Source: Aphrocallistes beatrix (lineage: Eukaryota; Porifera; Hexactinellida; Sceptrulophora; Aphrocallistidae). From it: a stretch of DNA of 64,000 bases. Both the position numbers and the translations under genes were made by a program. The stretch spans positions 1,837,674 to 1,901,673 of the forward strand of contig OY725501.1 of NCBI GenBank assembly GCA_963281255.1, given 5' to 3'. Positions 44,463 to 55,618 of the stretch are shown here, piece after piece (within the stretch, counting starts at the first letter, position 1; the number at the start of each line of letters is the position of its first letter). The notes under the pieces were generated by a model that saw nothing but the letters and a program-made list of their open reading frames with translations, searched no databases and was not told the origin of the DNA.

Positions 44463-44882
44463 ATATGAAATCATATATATATGCGGGCTTCGATTGCTTC
44501 CGCTGTGCGGCTGGAGGACACTTTATGTTCGCCAGAGGCGCCCTTCGGGCCCTGGCCCCACATCAATTAATTATAAGGTAGATAACATCTCTAAATACGT
44601 GTTTCTTACTGTTATAATCGATATCCCTCGAAAAATCACAAAATAAGTCAAATTTTGATGTGTAATGATGACGTCATGACGGAGTCATGAGTCAGCATTT
44701 TTTAATGAGAGTTGTGTCATATTTGTGATATATTAATATACACATTTTGATAACATTTCAGGCTTCTATCACCCAAAATGACTGAGTTAAAGTCGAAAAA
44801 CTGAAATTTCTAATTATAAAAAAGGATCCAATGATGACATAATACCATGATGAGTCGTTATATATATCGAGTTTTAATACGT
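44463..44882 (-). mobile_element. HeA repeat copy
   Basis: Minus-strand copy with GC-rich tail at 44480-44560 and head at about 44870 ('tatcgagttttaatacg'). Its 5' part lacks the 'ttgattgaagaaactgcc' segment. 44883-45520 beyond it shows only pogo-type scraps ('gtacgtactaaccgag') and no gene. Confidence 0.65.
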
Positions 44883-45529
44883 ACCCCTCCGGGAAGCAGA
44901 AAAAAGTACGTACTATCCGTAAGTACGTACTAACCGAGTTGATATTACCTAGGAATCTATATAATAAATGAATTTTGGTTCAGAGAAATGAGTACGTACA
45001 AAGCCGAAGTATGTCTTATCCCGAGTACATATCAACCGAATTCCACTGTACTTATCTACTTTTTACAATTTTTAATCTGCCTGTGGTCTTTTATGGTACC
45101 TCATATGTTAGATCATCTATATATCTTTCAATTTTTAAAGCATTCGATACAATGATTTGTTCAGAACTTTATATGGAGTGCGGGTGGCTTAACTATTAAA
45201 ATGTGCAAGCGAAAAACGGAATAACCAGACTATGAGAAGCACAAATGCATGGAGATGCTATTCAAAAACGGTTTGGCAGCAGTTAATATGTTTTTATCTC
45301 CCAAATCGATAACGTTCTCACACTCAACATCTTTAATGTAAGTCTTCAACATAAGTGGCAAGTCAAATTGAAATATTTTTCACGGGTGGAAACCTAGCTG
45401 GGGGAAGGATACTATCATTTTTCAAAACACAATTTGAAATTTATCAAAGGGTTGATTCTTTAACCGCCTAACTTAAACGAGAGAGCAATTTTCAGAATCA
45501 TCTGGAAAATAGTCAGAAAATGAATGAAA

Positions 45530-45895
45530 CAAGCGCGCTTCGCTTACTTTCGCAGAACAGCTGACGGACACATTGCCCCCTGGAGGCGCCTTTTGTGCGC
45601 CTGGGCTGACATTGATTAATTATAGGGTGGATGCCATCTTTAAATGTCAGTCTTAAATTTATAATCGATTTCACTCGAAAAATCATCAAATTTGTCAATT
45701 TGTCAATTTTTGATGCGCAATGATGACGTCATAACAGGATGATGAACGATCATATTTTGATGAGAGTGGTATCATACATATTTGAGATATATTAATATAC
45801 ACATTCTATTAAAACTTTAGCTTTCGACCATCTAAAATGGCAAAGATACAGTCGAAAACTGAAATTTCTAATTTAAAAAATTGTCGGTCGATATA
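45530..45895 (-). mobile_element. HeA repeat copy, 5' part displaced
   Basis: Tail 'gcgcgcttcgcttactttcgc' at 45533, body to 45890. A further HeA piece ('gggtgacaatgacgttataa') lies at 46388-46425, after about 490 bp that include repeat C, so the copy was probably split by an insertion. Confidence 0.6.
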
Positions 45896-46244
45896 CTGAT
45901 AGTGCAACTCCAGGAAGTGACTCAAATAAACATGATATGTGAATATGTGAATATAACGGGAAATACTCATTTTAGACCATTCTAAGTGTGATATTTGGAA
46001 TCTACACATTAAATACCCTTTAAAAGCCATTGAGATGTCCTTTTAGCATAAAATAAGATTTTTTCGAAAGAGTGAAAATAAGTATATATTAATCTGTTAA
46101 TAATTCACAAATATTAATATTATAACTTTCAAAGTCGGATCCTACATGTTGAATTTCCCTACATTAGTCGTTTAGATCTTACTTATATCTTTAAACAAAG
46201 CTTTGCAGTAGTGGTGTTAAAATATGACTTGCACAACTGTACCA

Positions 46245-46395
46245 TAATTAGATCCTATAAGCCAAATTTGGTAAACATCGGACTGTTAGATTTTGCAGTA
46301 GGGGCGTACGGAAATACGTACATACGAACGAACGAGATGCTCCGGCCATGCCAAAAGACCACCTCCCTATAGGAGCTGAACTAAAAGGGTGACAA
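46245..46395 (+). repeat. Dispersed repeat C, second copy
   Basis: 'gccaaatttggtaaacatcgg' to 'ctccctataggagctgaac' matches 1365-1495. 46500-46640 is repeat F (see 33440). 46641-47019 holds nothing recognised. Confidence 0.5.
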
Positions 46396-47019
46396 TGACG
46401 TTATAATTCCATGATGAGTCGACGTTGTCTATAATAATTTTACTCTCGACTAATCGGCATGTTTAGATAATGAATCTTATAATTAAAGCAATAGGATTTA
46501 TTTATGTTTGTCCGAATTGATTGAAGAATCGGCAAGTCATAGAGATATGAAAATTGGCAAGTAGGCGTTAATTAAATAATGTGACAATGATAAAGTTCGA
46601 ACATCTAAGCGACATTTTCACACCTCTGCAAAAAAATGGAAAACAATTTTTCGCTCCTTTTCTACACATTACATATCACTTCACTCTCACAATAGAAAAC
46701 ATTGTGCAGAAATACAATTGACGGTTATTGTTATTAATATTTCAAAGGCACAACTTATGCTAGACATCTTAATTTTATTATAGTGTATAGCAACAAAAAA
46801 GGTTATGTGCATATTTTCACACCTTTATATACGTACATATTTTCACACTATTTGACAAATGTTGAAAAATATGCTAGAGACTATCTTCTAACGGTTGACA
46901 TATTTTTTTTAGGGGTGTAGATTTCTAATTATTTTTATTGTAACCTAACTTTCTTCCTCCAGTTCATTATTCACCGTAGAGGAGTGATGTTTTTTAGTAG
47001 TGAATCATAAAACAATCAA

Positions 47020-47105
47020 CCGTCTCTTGGATAGACCGCAAGATGACTATGCGGACACAGTGTCAGCAAGCCGCGCAGCGCAAGCAAGCGAAGCGCTATG
47101 GTTTA
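47020..47105 (+). mobile_element. HeA repeat, 3' tail only
   Basis: 'gcggacacagtgtcagcaag' and CGCAAGCAAGCGAAGCGC mark the HeA tail. Confidence 0.6.
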
Positions 47106-48019
47106 AGTAAATATAGAGCATTAATTGGAATTTAAGTGCATAATCCTTTATTATAAAGTCACAAAATCAAGAATGTACAAATAAATGGAATAAGGCAATT
47201 AAATACTGATCGAAAGTGATTATTCAATTATAAAAAGTAAGTATTTAAATAATTGAAAAATATACTAGCTAAAATTGAGTAGATAACTTTTGTAATCACT
47301 CTGATCGTGTTGGTTTTGATTGAAAATTCCTGTAACTTAGGATGTATGTAGTCTATGCATTAGTGACAAAAAGAATAATTCAAAATACAAACAGTACCAA
47401 CTGGACCAGTGGCACTGAGATTGGGTGGAGAAAGGCAAGTAGCTACCTAATGGAGCTTCCCCACTTATGGAGTCTCAACTGTAGAAGCATGAAATTAAGG
47501 AATAATGATTGTATTTCAATACACTTCGTTTTACAAGCAAGACTATTTTGTAAGCAACGTTAATGGTTTTGATGCCAATCATACTTTATCTTTCGATATA
47601 TACTAGTAATATTGTTTAAAATCTTATTATTCAGATTTAGACAATATGTGTTATAATCGAACCTCGCATATTAGGGCAATCGCTTATTGGAGTACCCTTG
47701 TATTGGGCGGAAGATTAGGTATTAGTTTTTTCCTTACACAAATTCACCTTGTGTATCGGGGCGTCATTCTCCTATTGAGGCACCAACTTAGACTTTTTCT
47801 CATGAGTAGCACGCCATTTATGCTAGAGCAGCTTAGTAGTTTTTGTAATGCCAGTTAAACGTCACCCGACCGTGTGTGGTATATACAAGTGGTCGAAGGA
47901 AGGGCCTACATGAAGAGGAGGCAAATACAATGGATGAGTAATTCAACGAAAATATTCTGTCATATCATAACGTTGTAATTGTCTCCTAGTGTACGTCGAA
48001 TATTAATGTGAAATTGATA
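47106..48019. other. No gene; pogo-type end scraps
   Basis: 47451-47482 ('cttccccacttatggagtct..ctgta') is like a pogo-type end, shared with 37295-37322. 47655-47790 ('tcgaacctcgcatattaggg', 'ttgtgtatcggggcgtcatt') looks like another pogo-type terminus. The open frames here match nothing known. Confidence 0.4.
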
Positions 48020-48021
48020 TA

Positions 48022-48484
48022 CAGTCGAACCTGCTATAACGGCCAAAATATATAACGGTCACATGTCTATAGCGGTCACCAATGAACAGTCCCGTCCGAG
48101 ATTCCATAATATTGAACCTGTGTATAGCGGTCACCTGCTCAACGCGGCCAGCGGCAACCCGTTTGTAGTCCCTTACTGACCCTACAACTGTGTATAACGG
48201 CCATCACGTCTATAACGACCACTACCTGTCTATAACGGCCACTACTTGTCTACAACGGCCATCACCTTTTTAACCTTTTTATGTGTTTATTGCAGGACCT
48301 GTTACGAGCGATGAACAAGTTTCATGTAATTACTTCAAGTAATGGATTTCTAAAAACTTATATTTATTGCACTAAGTTGGTACCTTTTGGGGATTAAGAC
48401 AATCACCTGTATATAACGGTCACCTGTGTATAACGGCCAATTTTGTCCAGTCCCTTGGGTGGCCGTTATATACAGGTTATACTG
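48022..48484. mobile_element. Pogo-type MITE, 463 bp
   Basis: Ends CAGTCGAACCTGCTATAACG and CGTTATATACAGGTTATACTG minus its first base, between TA dinucleotides. The interior carries about ten scattered copies of 'tataacggcca' and 'tatagcggtcacc'. The same end starts at 63975. Non-coding. Confidence 0.85.
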
Positions 48485-48497
48485 TATATAGTATATA

Positions 48498-49054
48498 TCC
48501 TTACTATTAAAACTCGATTAATGTTTGTGCATGTATATAGTATATATATATATACGTATATCTGTAACGAATTGATTGAAGAAACTGCCAGGCGCAGAGA
48601 GCTGATTTTTGGTATGTGGGAGTTTTTGGCTATGGCTCCAGTAAGTTCTGAGCTTAGACGAAAATGTCGATTCATCATGGAATTATGACGCCATTGTCAC
48701 ATTTTTAAAAGTTAAGCAATACAGTTATTCGAGCATAACTCAGCCATTATAGGAGATAGAAGGCTGAAATTTTAATAGATTATGTATATTAATATATCTC
48801 ACATATGGCACAACTATCATCAAAAAATGATGACTCATCACTCTGTTGTGACGTAATCATTATGCTTCAAAAATTGAAAAATTGACAAATTTGGTGTTTT
48901 TTCGTAGGATATCGATTATAACAGTAGGACAGACGTATTTTGAGATGTAATCTCCAATAATTAATCAATGGTAACCACAGGAGCCCAAAGGACGCCTCCG
49001 GCGAACATAAAGTGTCCGCCAGCCACGTAGCGCAAGCAAACGAAGCGCGATTGT
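48498..49054 (+). mobile_element. HeA repeat copy, full length
   Basis: Starts TCCTTACTATTAAAACTCG right after an A, passes through a TA-rich run, head, body and GC-rich tail ending at about 49054. It is followed head-to-tail by the next copy. Confidence 0.75.
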
Positions 49055-49585
49055 ATATATATATACACGTGCGTATATATATCTGTAATGAATTGATTGA
49101 AGAAACTGCCGGGTCCAGAAAGCTGATTTTTGGCATGTGGTAGTTTTTTAGCTATGTCTCCACTAAGTTATGAGCTCAGACGAAAATGTAGACTCATCAT
49201 GGAATTATGACGTCATTGTCACCTTTTTATAATTAGAAATTGCAGTTTTTCGACCTTATCTCAGCCATATTAAGTGATAGAAGGCTGAAATTTTAATAGA
49301 ATGTGTATATTAATATATCTCACATACAACTATCATAATACAATTATCATCAAAAGATGCTGAGTCATCACTCTGTTATGACGTCATAATTACACATCAA
49401 AAAGAAATTGACAAATTTGGTGACTTTTCGAGTGTTATCGATTATAACAGTAAGACAGACATATTTAGATATGTCATATACCTTATAATTCTTTAATGTG
49501 AGCCTAGGCATCCAAAGGACGCCTCTGGCTGACATAAAGTGTCCGCCAGCCGCGCAGCGCAATCAAGCGAAGCGCGTTTGTATAT
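49055..49585 (+). mobile_element. HeA repeat copy, tandem to the previous one
   Basis: Begins within the TA-rich run ('acacgtgcgtatatatatctg'), so the first 30 bases of the element are missing. Head, body and tail ('gcgcagcgcaatcaagcgaag') are complete. Direct head-to-tail pairs are common for Helitron-type elements. Confidence 0.72.
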
Positions 49586-49623
49586 AAATACACCTCGATA
49601 ACCGGGAATCTCGAGTATCTTGC

Positions 49624-49893
49624 TCACGATCTTGTTCCTGGGATGGTGCCAGCCGTTGGATACTTTGAACTCGTTTCAGGTTTGTTGGTGCTTCTGGCTA
49701 GCTCGACACAATCCAGATAATGTGTCCAGTGACAATTCAATTCCAGAACATGATGGATTCGTTTCTCGTCCATTGATAACAGAGCTACCATGTCCTGCGT
49801 GAAGCGATAGACTACCTCTTCAGTAGTTGTACTTACCTGAGCTGCGTGCATATCGCTGCTCATTTTATTCGCGAGCTGAATATTCTGCTTCAT
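49624..49893 (-). pseudogene. Unassigned coding remnant beside the CACTG element
   Basis: Open for 90 codons on the minus strand ('MKQNIQLANKMSSDMHAAQV', 'VVYRFTQDMVALLSMDEKRI'), with GC above the surround. It is cut at 49893 by the CACTG element; the sequence beyond 51632 should be its upstream continuation, but no clear frame follows. Family not recognised. Confidence 0.35.
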
Positions 49894-49895
49894 AA

Positions 49896-51629
49896 CACTG
49901 TGTAACGTGCTTTTTGTTCCTGGGTAACAAGTGTTATTTCTTAATTGTGCATATCTAAAATGTATAGAAAATGGCTATTATTTACATCAATCTTTGCTTT
50001 CGTGCGCTGGGTGATAAAATGTTGGAAATTTATTCTATTGAAAAAAACAAGGATAATTTACACATTTTCATCGTCATAAAGTCAGAAAAAACGACATGTA
50101 TCAAAATTAACATGTATATATACTAAGGTTATGCTAAGTGTACACAAAAGCTTTAAAAGTGAGTTCTTTTTCGAGATTTACGATTATTCTGTGAATCATT
50201 TTCACGAATCAGTCCCCAAATATAGTCTCCTATCATGTTATCATTATACTCTCCTTGGTAGCGGAGTTCAAAGTCCAGTATATCTTGGTGGAAGCGCTCG
50301 CCTTGCTCCTCCGAGTATGCTCCCATGTTCTTCTTGAATTTATCAAGATGAGAGTCAATGACATGGAGTTTGAGAGACATCCTGCAGCCCATTTTGAAGT
50401 AGTTCTTTACCAGAGTCTCAACCAGCTCCACAAAGTTATCAGCCTTGTAAATACCCAGGAAGCCACGAGTCATTGCGACAAAGCTGTCCCAAGCTGCTTT
50501 CTCCTTGCAAGTGAGCAATTTACTGCAATCCTGGATCTTCTTTATTTGTGGTCCGACGAAGACACCGGCTTTGATCTTTTCCTCAGACAGCTTAGGTAAG
50601 AAGTCTCGAAGAAGGCTGCAGAATCCTTATCTAGAGCTTTGACAAATTGTTTCATAAGGTCCAATTTTATATGCAGTGGTGGCATCAACACCTTTTGGGG
50701 GATCATGAGTGGCTCACACTTGACGTTGTTCTTCCCTATAGAGAAATCGTTCCGCTGTGGCCAGTCCCGCCTGTGGTGTGCACAGCAGTGTCTCTGCTAT
50801 CTCAAAGGCAAATATAACAGGGTAACTTGGTCCAACCGCCTTGGAGGCCCATTAGGAATGCCACTATTTTGAAGTCCCCAATGACATCCCAGCCGTACTC
50901 AGTCAGGTCTTCACGCTATTGTATTCTTCTTTGAATGAAACTGAGTGAGCCAGGGGAAGAGATGGGTACTTGCTCCCATTATGGAGCAGCACAGCTTTGA
51001 AACTCCTGGATGAGCTATCAATGAAGAGTCGCCATTCGTTCGGGTTACATGCGATTCCGATTTGTTTCGAACAGACTCGTTACATCGTCACAGAAACAGA
51101 GACCATTTTCTCGAGTGAAGAATTTGGAGAAAGCAAGGTGGCGTTTCTTCTGAACAGTGACTTACACACTTTTATCCAACAAGTTCCACTGCTTGAGCAT
51201 AGATCTCAATAGCTCATTATTGGACTTTGTAAGATTAAGATCTCTGATCAAGTCATTGAGGTCTTTTTGGTTGGGGTAGTATGGGTTCCTTTCAAAATGA
51301 AGATAAGTTAGGCAGCTAGAACAAAACTGAATTGCTTTGGTTAATAAGGCTCCTGTATTTATGTCACTATTTGTAATACTGGAAAGCTCTAGAAGATTTA
51401 AGATAGTTCTTGAAAGTTCTAGAAAGTTCTATATGACTATCAGATACTCAGCACTGAATTTATCTAGAATATTCTGAAAATTGGTTAATTTCGAAATATC
51501 ATTGTCCAGGTCAGATAAGCATAGTTAAAGGGAATAATAATATTTTTCTGTACTTTTTAAGTATAAGGAATTGGGAAATAACACTTTCAACCCAGGAACA
51601 AAACACAAACACGAACTTGTAACACAGTG
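49896..51629 (-). mobile_element. CACTG-ended (CACTA/EnSpm-like) DNA transposon
   Basis: 1734 bp with left end CACTGTGTAACGTGC and right end AACTTGTAACACAGTG. Inverted ends extend over about 50 bp ('ttgttcctgggt', 'gtgttatttc' on both sides). It is flanked by a 3-bp duplication TAA (49893-49895, 51630-51632). CACTG ends with 3-bp duplications are the mark of the CACTA/EnSpm superfamily. It carries one gene remnant covering most of its length, so this is a nearly full element. Confidence 0.75.
50153..51310 (-). pseudogene. Gene of the CACTG element (widespread unclassified family)
   Basis: Minus-strand order matches a family I know from many invertebrate genomes as uncharacterised proteins: 'DLNDLIRDLNLTKSNNELL' at about 51260, 'NEWRLFIDSSSRSFKAVLLH' at 51000, 'HHRRDWPQRNDFSIGKNN' and 'MPPLHIKLDLMKQFVKALDK' at 50640-50780, 'GVFVGPQIKKIQDC' at 50530, then an open 121-codon end from 50518 with 'MSLKLHVIDSHLDKF', 'GERFHQDI', 'GDYIWGLIREN'. 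Several frame changes and the loss of a middle segment make it non-functional. Its position inside a CACTG/TAA element suggests it is the transposase; that role is inferred. Confidence 0.68.
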
Positions 51630-51632
51630 TAA

Positions 51633-52880
51633 TCATCTGAGGCTAGGGAGGTATTATCTACTAATCGTATAATTGTATCATGATATAACTTAGGTTTCCC
51701 CGACCAATCTTCCTGCGACGAATTTTAATTTAACGATCTTTAGGAATATACGCAGGTTGGTTGTATCGATGGAACAGAAAATATTCCAGTACTATTTCAC
51801 TACTTCTGGCATATTGATATTGGAACCAACTGTCTTGAATTTCTCAAAGAATCAATAGTTTGGCGCTGCGTGTAAACAATTAGCCCCTCGATGAAGAAAC
51901 ATTCCATTAATTACTTAAACTTTTGGATTAATCTCGCCTTTTTCTCATTTGACTGCGAGAAGGTAATAGTTAGCAATCATACTCCACATTGCTACGGTCA
52001 GATGTTTTATCTCTTCGCCTTTTTGTTTCGAACTTTTCCATTCTGAAGTGGGGGCTGATTGTATAGTCAGTGTTCTTGCATACTTCTTGTCGATTTTCTA
52101 TTTGGATTTCTATGATTCTTCTGCAGTTGGTATTTGGTAGTAAGTTTGATCTCAACCTTCTTCGTTATTTTCAAATCTTTGAGTGGCTTGTTATCGAGTT
52201 ATCGTTGTTATCGAATTTTGGTTGTGTCTTCCTTTTTATAACGTGCTGGCAAAAACACATTTTTAGGTTGGTGTCCTTCTTTTGGTGTTCAATTCTTTAT
52301 TATGAATTCGATAATTGCATATTCATTAATTGTTCCCTTAGCCATCTATACTATGATTTGGCGATCAACTAAGTGAATAATTAATTAACTTTTACATTTA
52401 ATTTAGCGTGAAGTAAGAAATTTGGTAAATTGTTCTTTTTTAGCTCATAAGTATAATATTGTGAACATTACAATTATTGCGAACATTTGGTTATTCGTTC
52501 AATTGGATTGACTTATCAAATAGCAATCACAGCCTTCTGAAATTTCCATATTTAAAATAATTTCTAGAGATTTTCTCACAATCGTTTTCTTGCTGTTTAC
52601 TAATAACTTAACGTTTTACTGTACGTTGATATTTTAAAAAAGGCCAGTCAGTACTGGTCGCTAAGACATTCATTTGAAATTTTGATTTGAAGTTTCGTAT
52701 ATTTTGAACTTGATATATGTATGCATAGTATTCGCACAGTGCAGTTTTTGAGAATTCAATATAGTTTTTTTGTTACATCACCTTTAGTAGTAGATGTCAC
52801 TCATGAGTAGGATTCGATTTAAAAAAACAGTTTTTGTTGATAATTATTTATAAAATAATATCTAATAGCTTGTAACTTTA
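51633..52880. other. No recognised gene
   Basis: AT-rich. Short frames at about 51970-52370 on both strands match nothing I know. No terminal repeats seen. Confidence 0.4.
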
Positions 52881-52884
52881 TCTT

Positions 52885-53215
52885 TAGCCTACCATACGCA
52901 TAAAGCCTCACTGGAACTTGCGGATTTTGGACTAGGAATGCGATAGAAAATGATTGAACTAATACATGAGTTGCCTTAAATCATTAACCACGCACAATAA
53001 AACTTCAGAATGTATTACCAGCATATATAAATATGGTATCACAATACTCATATCCATTGTTAAAATTTAGATTAGTCATCAAATGATTGCTCAATAGGTT
53101 TATTGAGTAACAAATTTAGTGATTTTCAGAGACCATTTAAGGGCACTTCCAAGTGTTTTTATTATTAAATATTTTGTATAGAAGTGACCAATTAATGGTT
53201 TGAAGAGAAAACATT
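52885..53215 (+). mobile_element. Foldback family E, half copy
   Basis: 'tagcctaccatacgcataaagcc' to 'ggcacttccaagtgttttta' matches the left arm at 33995-34270, more diverged. 53216-53785 to the right shows no gene. Confidence 0.62.
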
Positions 53216-53785
53216 TATCTTTTCTGTACTTATTTATGATGGCGATAATAAAACAAATGAAACTTTGATCTAATCCATTTACTCAACATTCTTTAGATGA
53301 CAATTTTTAAGGTTCGATTAGGAGAAAAGACAGCACTGGTGCCTGTTAGAAAATAAAAATACAACCTTCAGTTTGTTTTAGGCGATTTCATCTCACGTTA
53401 AAAAGAGCAATATTTAGTCTTTTCATTAACTCATGCGTGTAAATATTTATGTTTGTGAATAAAATAATAATAAATAGTACGAGCCTGACGCCAAGCGAAA
53501 GTATGCCATTAGTATTCTGACAATTACTAAAATAGGAAAAAAAATTTAATCCTAATTTTCAAGTTGCTCTAAAGCTAAATACCCCGAAAATCGGATGTAT
53601 ACACAAAAGGTTAGTCAATAATCAATATTTTTAGATAAAAATATATCTTCTTTGAAATTTTTATCTCTGGTTTTCCATGCAAAACTTTGCCGTACAATAA
53701 ATACATTTTGTAACAGAAATGAGTTCAATTGTGTACAGATTTGGCATGTGTATGAATGATAGAGCTTAGTTCTTTCCTCGTGAGA

Positions 53786-53788
53786 AAT

Positions 53789-53851
<63 letters not shown>

Positions 53852-53852
53852 T
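53786..53852. repeat. (GATA)n microsatellite
   Basis: About 16 uninterrupted TAGA/GATA tetramers. Confidence 0.97.
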
Positions 53853-54098
53853 AACTACTACGACAGAAGTACTAGGGATTATATCGATTACATATGACCC
53901 ATTTTGTTTATAGCTGATAACCATTAATACCGGTAAATCTTATCTCTAGTCATGAGTATTGGCTGAGTCAAAAGTTAGCATTTGAGACCTTATCCAGTTC
54001 CGCTCGTTTGGTTACGTAGATTATTATTTTTGCAAACTGACTTGCATGCATCTTAGTGAGGAGTTCAAAATTTTACAAGATATCAAATCAGTTGTGAT

Positions 54099-54274
54099 CA
54101 GGGTGGCATAATATGAACCCGATGAATATGAATATTGGTTTATCATGAACTAATCTCCTTGTCCCAATTTCAATTTTAGATAGGATTTGTATTGAATCAA
54201 GTTTGCTTAATATGAAGTATCTCTATTATGAACAGATATTTTGGTCCCCCGTTGGTTCACAATAGGCTACCCTG
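54099..54274. mobile_element. Short MITE with CAGGGT ends
   Basis: 'CAGGGTGGCATAATATGAACC' minus its last base at the left, and 'GGTTCACAATAGGCTACCCTG' minus its first base at the right, are inverted. 'atatgaa' and 'attatgaac' motifs are spread through the middle. 176 bp. No clear target duplication, so the superfamily stays open. Confidence 0.6.
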
Positions 54275-54321
54275 ACTGTAATACACAACTGCCCAAATGA
54301 ATTTCCAATGCAACGCTGAAA

Positions 54322-54375
54322 TCCATACTATTAAAACTCGATTAATGTGTGTATATCAGGGTTGGCAGGTTTTGT
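54322..54375 (+). mobile_element. HeA 5' end and hAT MITE end scraps
   Basis: 54322-54357 is the HeA start (TCCATACTATTAAAACTCG). 54358-54375 is the first 18 bases of the 'GGTTTTGTCC' hAT family (CAGGGTTGGCAGGTTTTG). They are joined directly, and then to a Harbinger derivative. Confidence 0.6.
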
Positions 54376-55090
54376 AAACTTAACTTAAACTAAGTAAAAC
54401 TAAGTATTTACTTAGTTTTTTGCTGAAAACTAAGTAAACACTAAGTTGGTATTCACAGAACAAAACTAAGTAGATACTTAGTTTCTACTTAGTTTTTACT
54501 TAGTTTCGGATGAATACTTAGGATTTACTTAGTATTTACTTTGTTTTTAACTTAAATTATTATTTTTAAGTTGACTTCGAAGGTGACTTAACTCACAATT
54601 TTATAAAGAAAATATTATTTTACATCCTTGCAAAGTGAGAGATGTGAAAGTAAATGTATATTAACTATTGGTAAGAAAAATAAGATCCAATTTTATTGCT
54701 ATTAGAACTCTATTTATTTTTTGAAGAGTCATCATTAGCTGTAGTATGATTTTACGACATTGATTTGATTTACAATAATTACCACATGCACAAAAATGTC
54801 TTAATCACTCAATATCTTACGTAAACGTGAAGCTGCTGAATAATGAACATGTTAAGAGTAGTATCATGATAATTATTATGAAATCAATTTCGTTGAATGA
54901 GTCGATGGGATTTGTGTAATTTGACCTTTCTCTAAATACCCTTTGATTGGCCAAACTATCAAATACTTAGTTTCTAAGAAAAATGAAACAAAAACTTGCA
55001 TGTGATTATTAAACTAAGTAAAGGAATAAGTAATAAATTAAGTAAAACTAAAAGTTAAGTTAAAGTTCCAGTCAATCTCAGAATTAAGCC
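54376..55090 (-). mobile_element. Harbinger-derived MITE
   Basis: 54376-54850 is the reverse complement of the right part of the Harbinger at 13.5-14.3 kb, including the 'acttagtttttacttag' arrays and the single-copy form of its 240-bp unit. The far end (55040-55090, 'agttccagtcaatctcagaattaagcc') is a diverged terminus. Both genes are deleted. Sequence divergence shows it is older than the intact element. Confidence 0.75.
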
Positions 55091-55092
55091 TC

Positions 55093-55290
55093 TGGAATCC
55101 AGCGCTAGGTCAAGAACTTATATTGAAGCCAGAGCAAAGTAACTACAAAGACAAACATGCAGTTGCAGCTAGGAAAAATTATGTGATTGTAGGACATGTA
55201 CCCTATAATCTAGCACCAGGCCTTTCTCAAATTTTAGAAGAGAAGTAAATGAAGCATTTGCTGCTACGGGAGAGAAATACATTATTCGGA
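55093..55290 (+). pseudogene. HIRAN-like domain fragment
   Basis: Plus-strand frame reads 'ILKPEQSNYKDKHAVAARKN', 'YVIVGHVPYNLAPGLSQIL', then after a frame change 'EVNEAF' and 'TGEK'. 'DxxAVAVxKxxxxVGHxPxxxA' is the core of the HIRAN-like domain found in several invertebrate transposon-linked proteins. Only this domain is left. Confidence 0.55.
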
Positions 55291-55384
55291 TTATTCGGGA
55301 TTAGGAGGCTTCAAGGAAATTTGTGGATTTTCAGCGTACTTTGAATATCTTGTCCCAAATTTCGTTCGAATATGTTAAATCCAC

Positions 55385-55545
55385 CAGTCTAAATACGAAT
55401 ATATTTTGATTTTTCGAGTGATATCGATTATAAATCTAAAATGGACATATTTAGAGATGATATCTCCCTTATAATTAACCAATGTCACCTCCAGGGACAC
55501 GAAGTGTCCGCCACCCGCGCAGCGCAAGCAAGCGAAGCGCGCTTG
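55385..55545 (+). mobile_element. HeA repeat, 3' half
   Basis: From 'tcgagtgatatcgattataa' to the tail CGCAAGCAAGCGAAGCGCGC, ending at the base before the next HeA 5' end. Confidence 0.72.
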
Positions 55546-55573
55546 TCCTTACTATTAAAACTCGATTAATGTT

Positions 55574-55618
<45 letters not shown>

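Noticed and set aside
45513-45698. Short frames over the GC-rich HeA tails throughout the window
   Set aside because: GC-rich hairpin tails lack stops by composition; the same frame is not kept among copies.
53786-53852. (GATA)n as a regulatory element
   Set aside because: A plain microsatellite with no gene nearby; no basis for a function.
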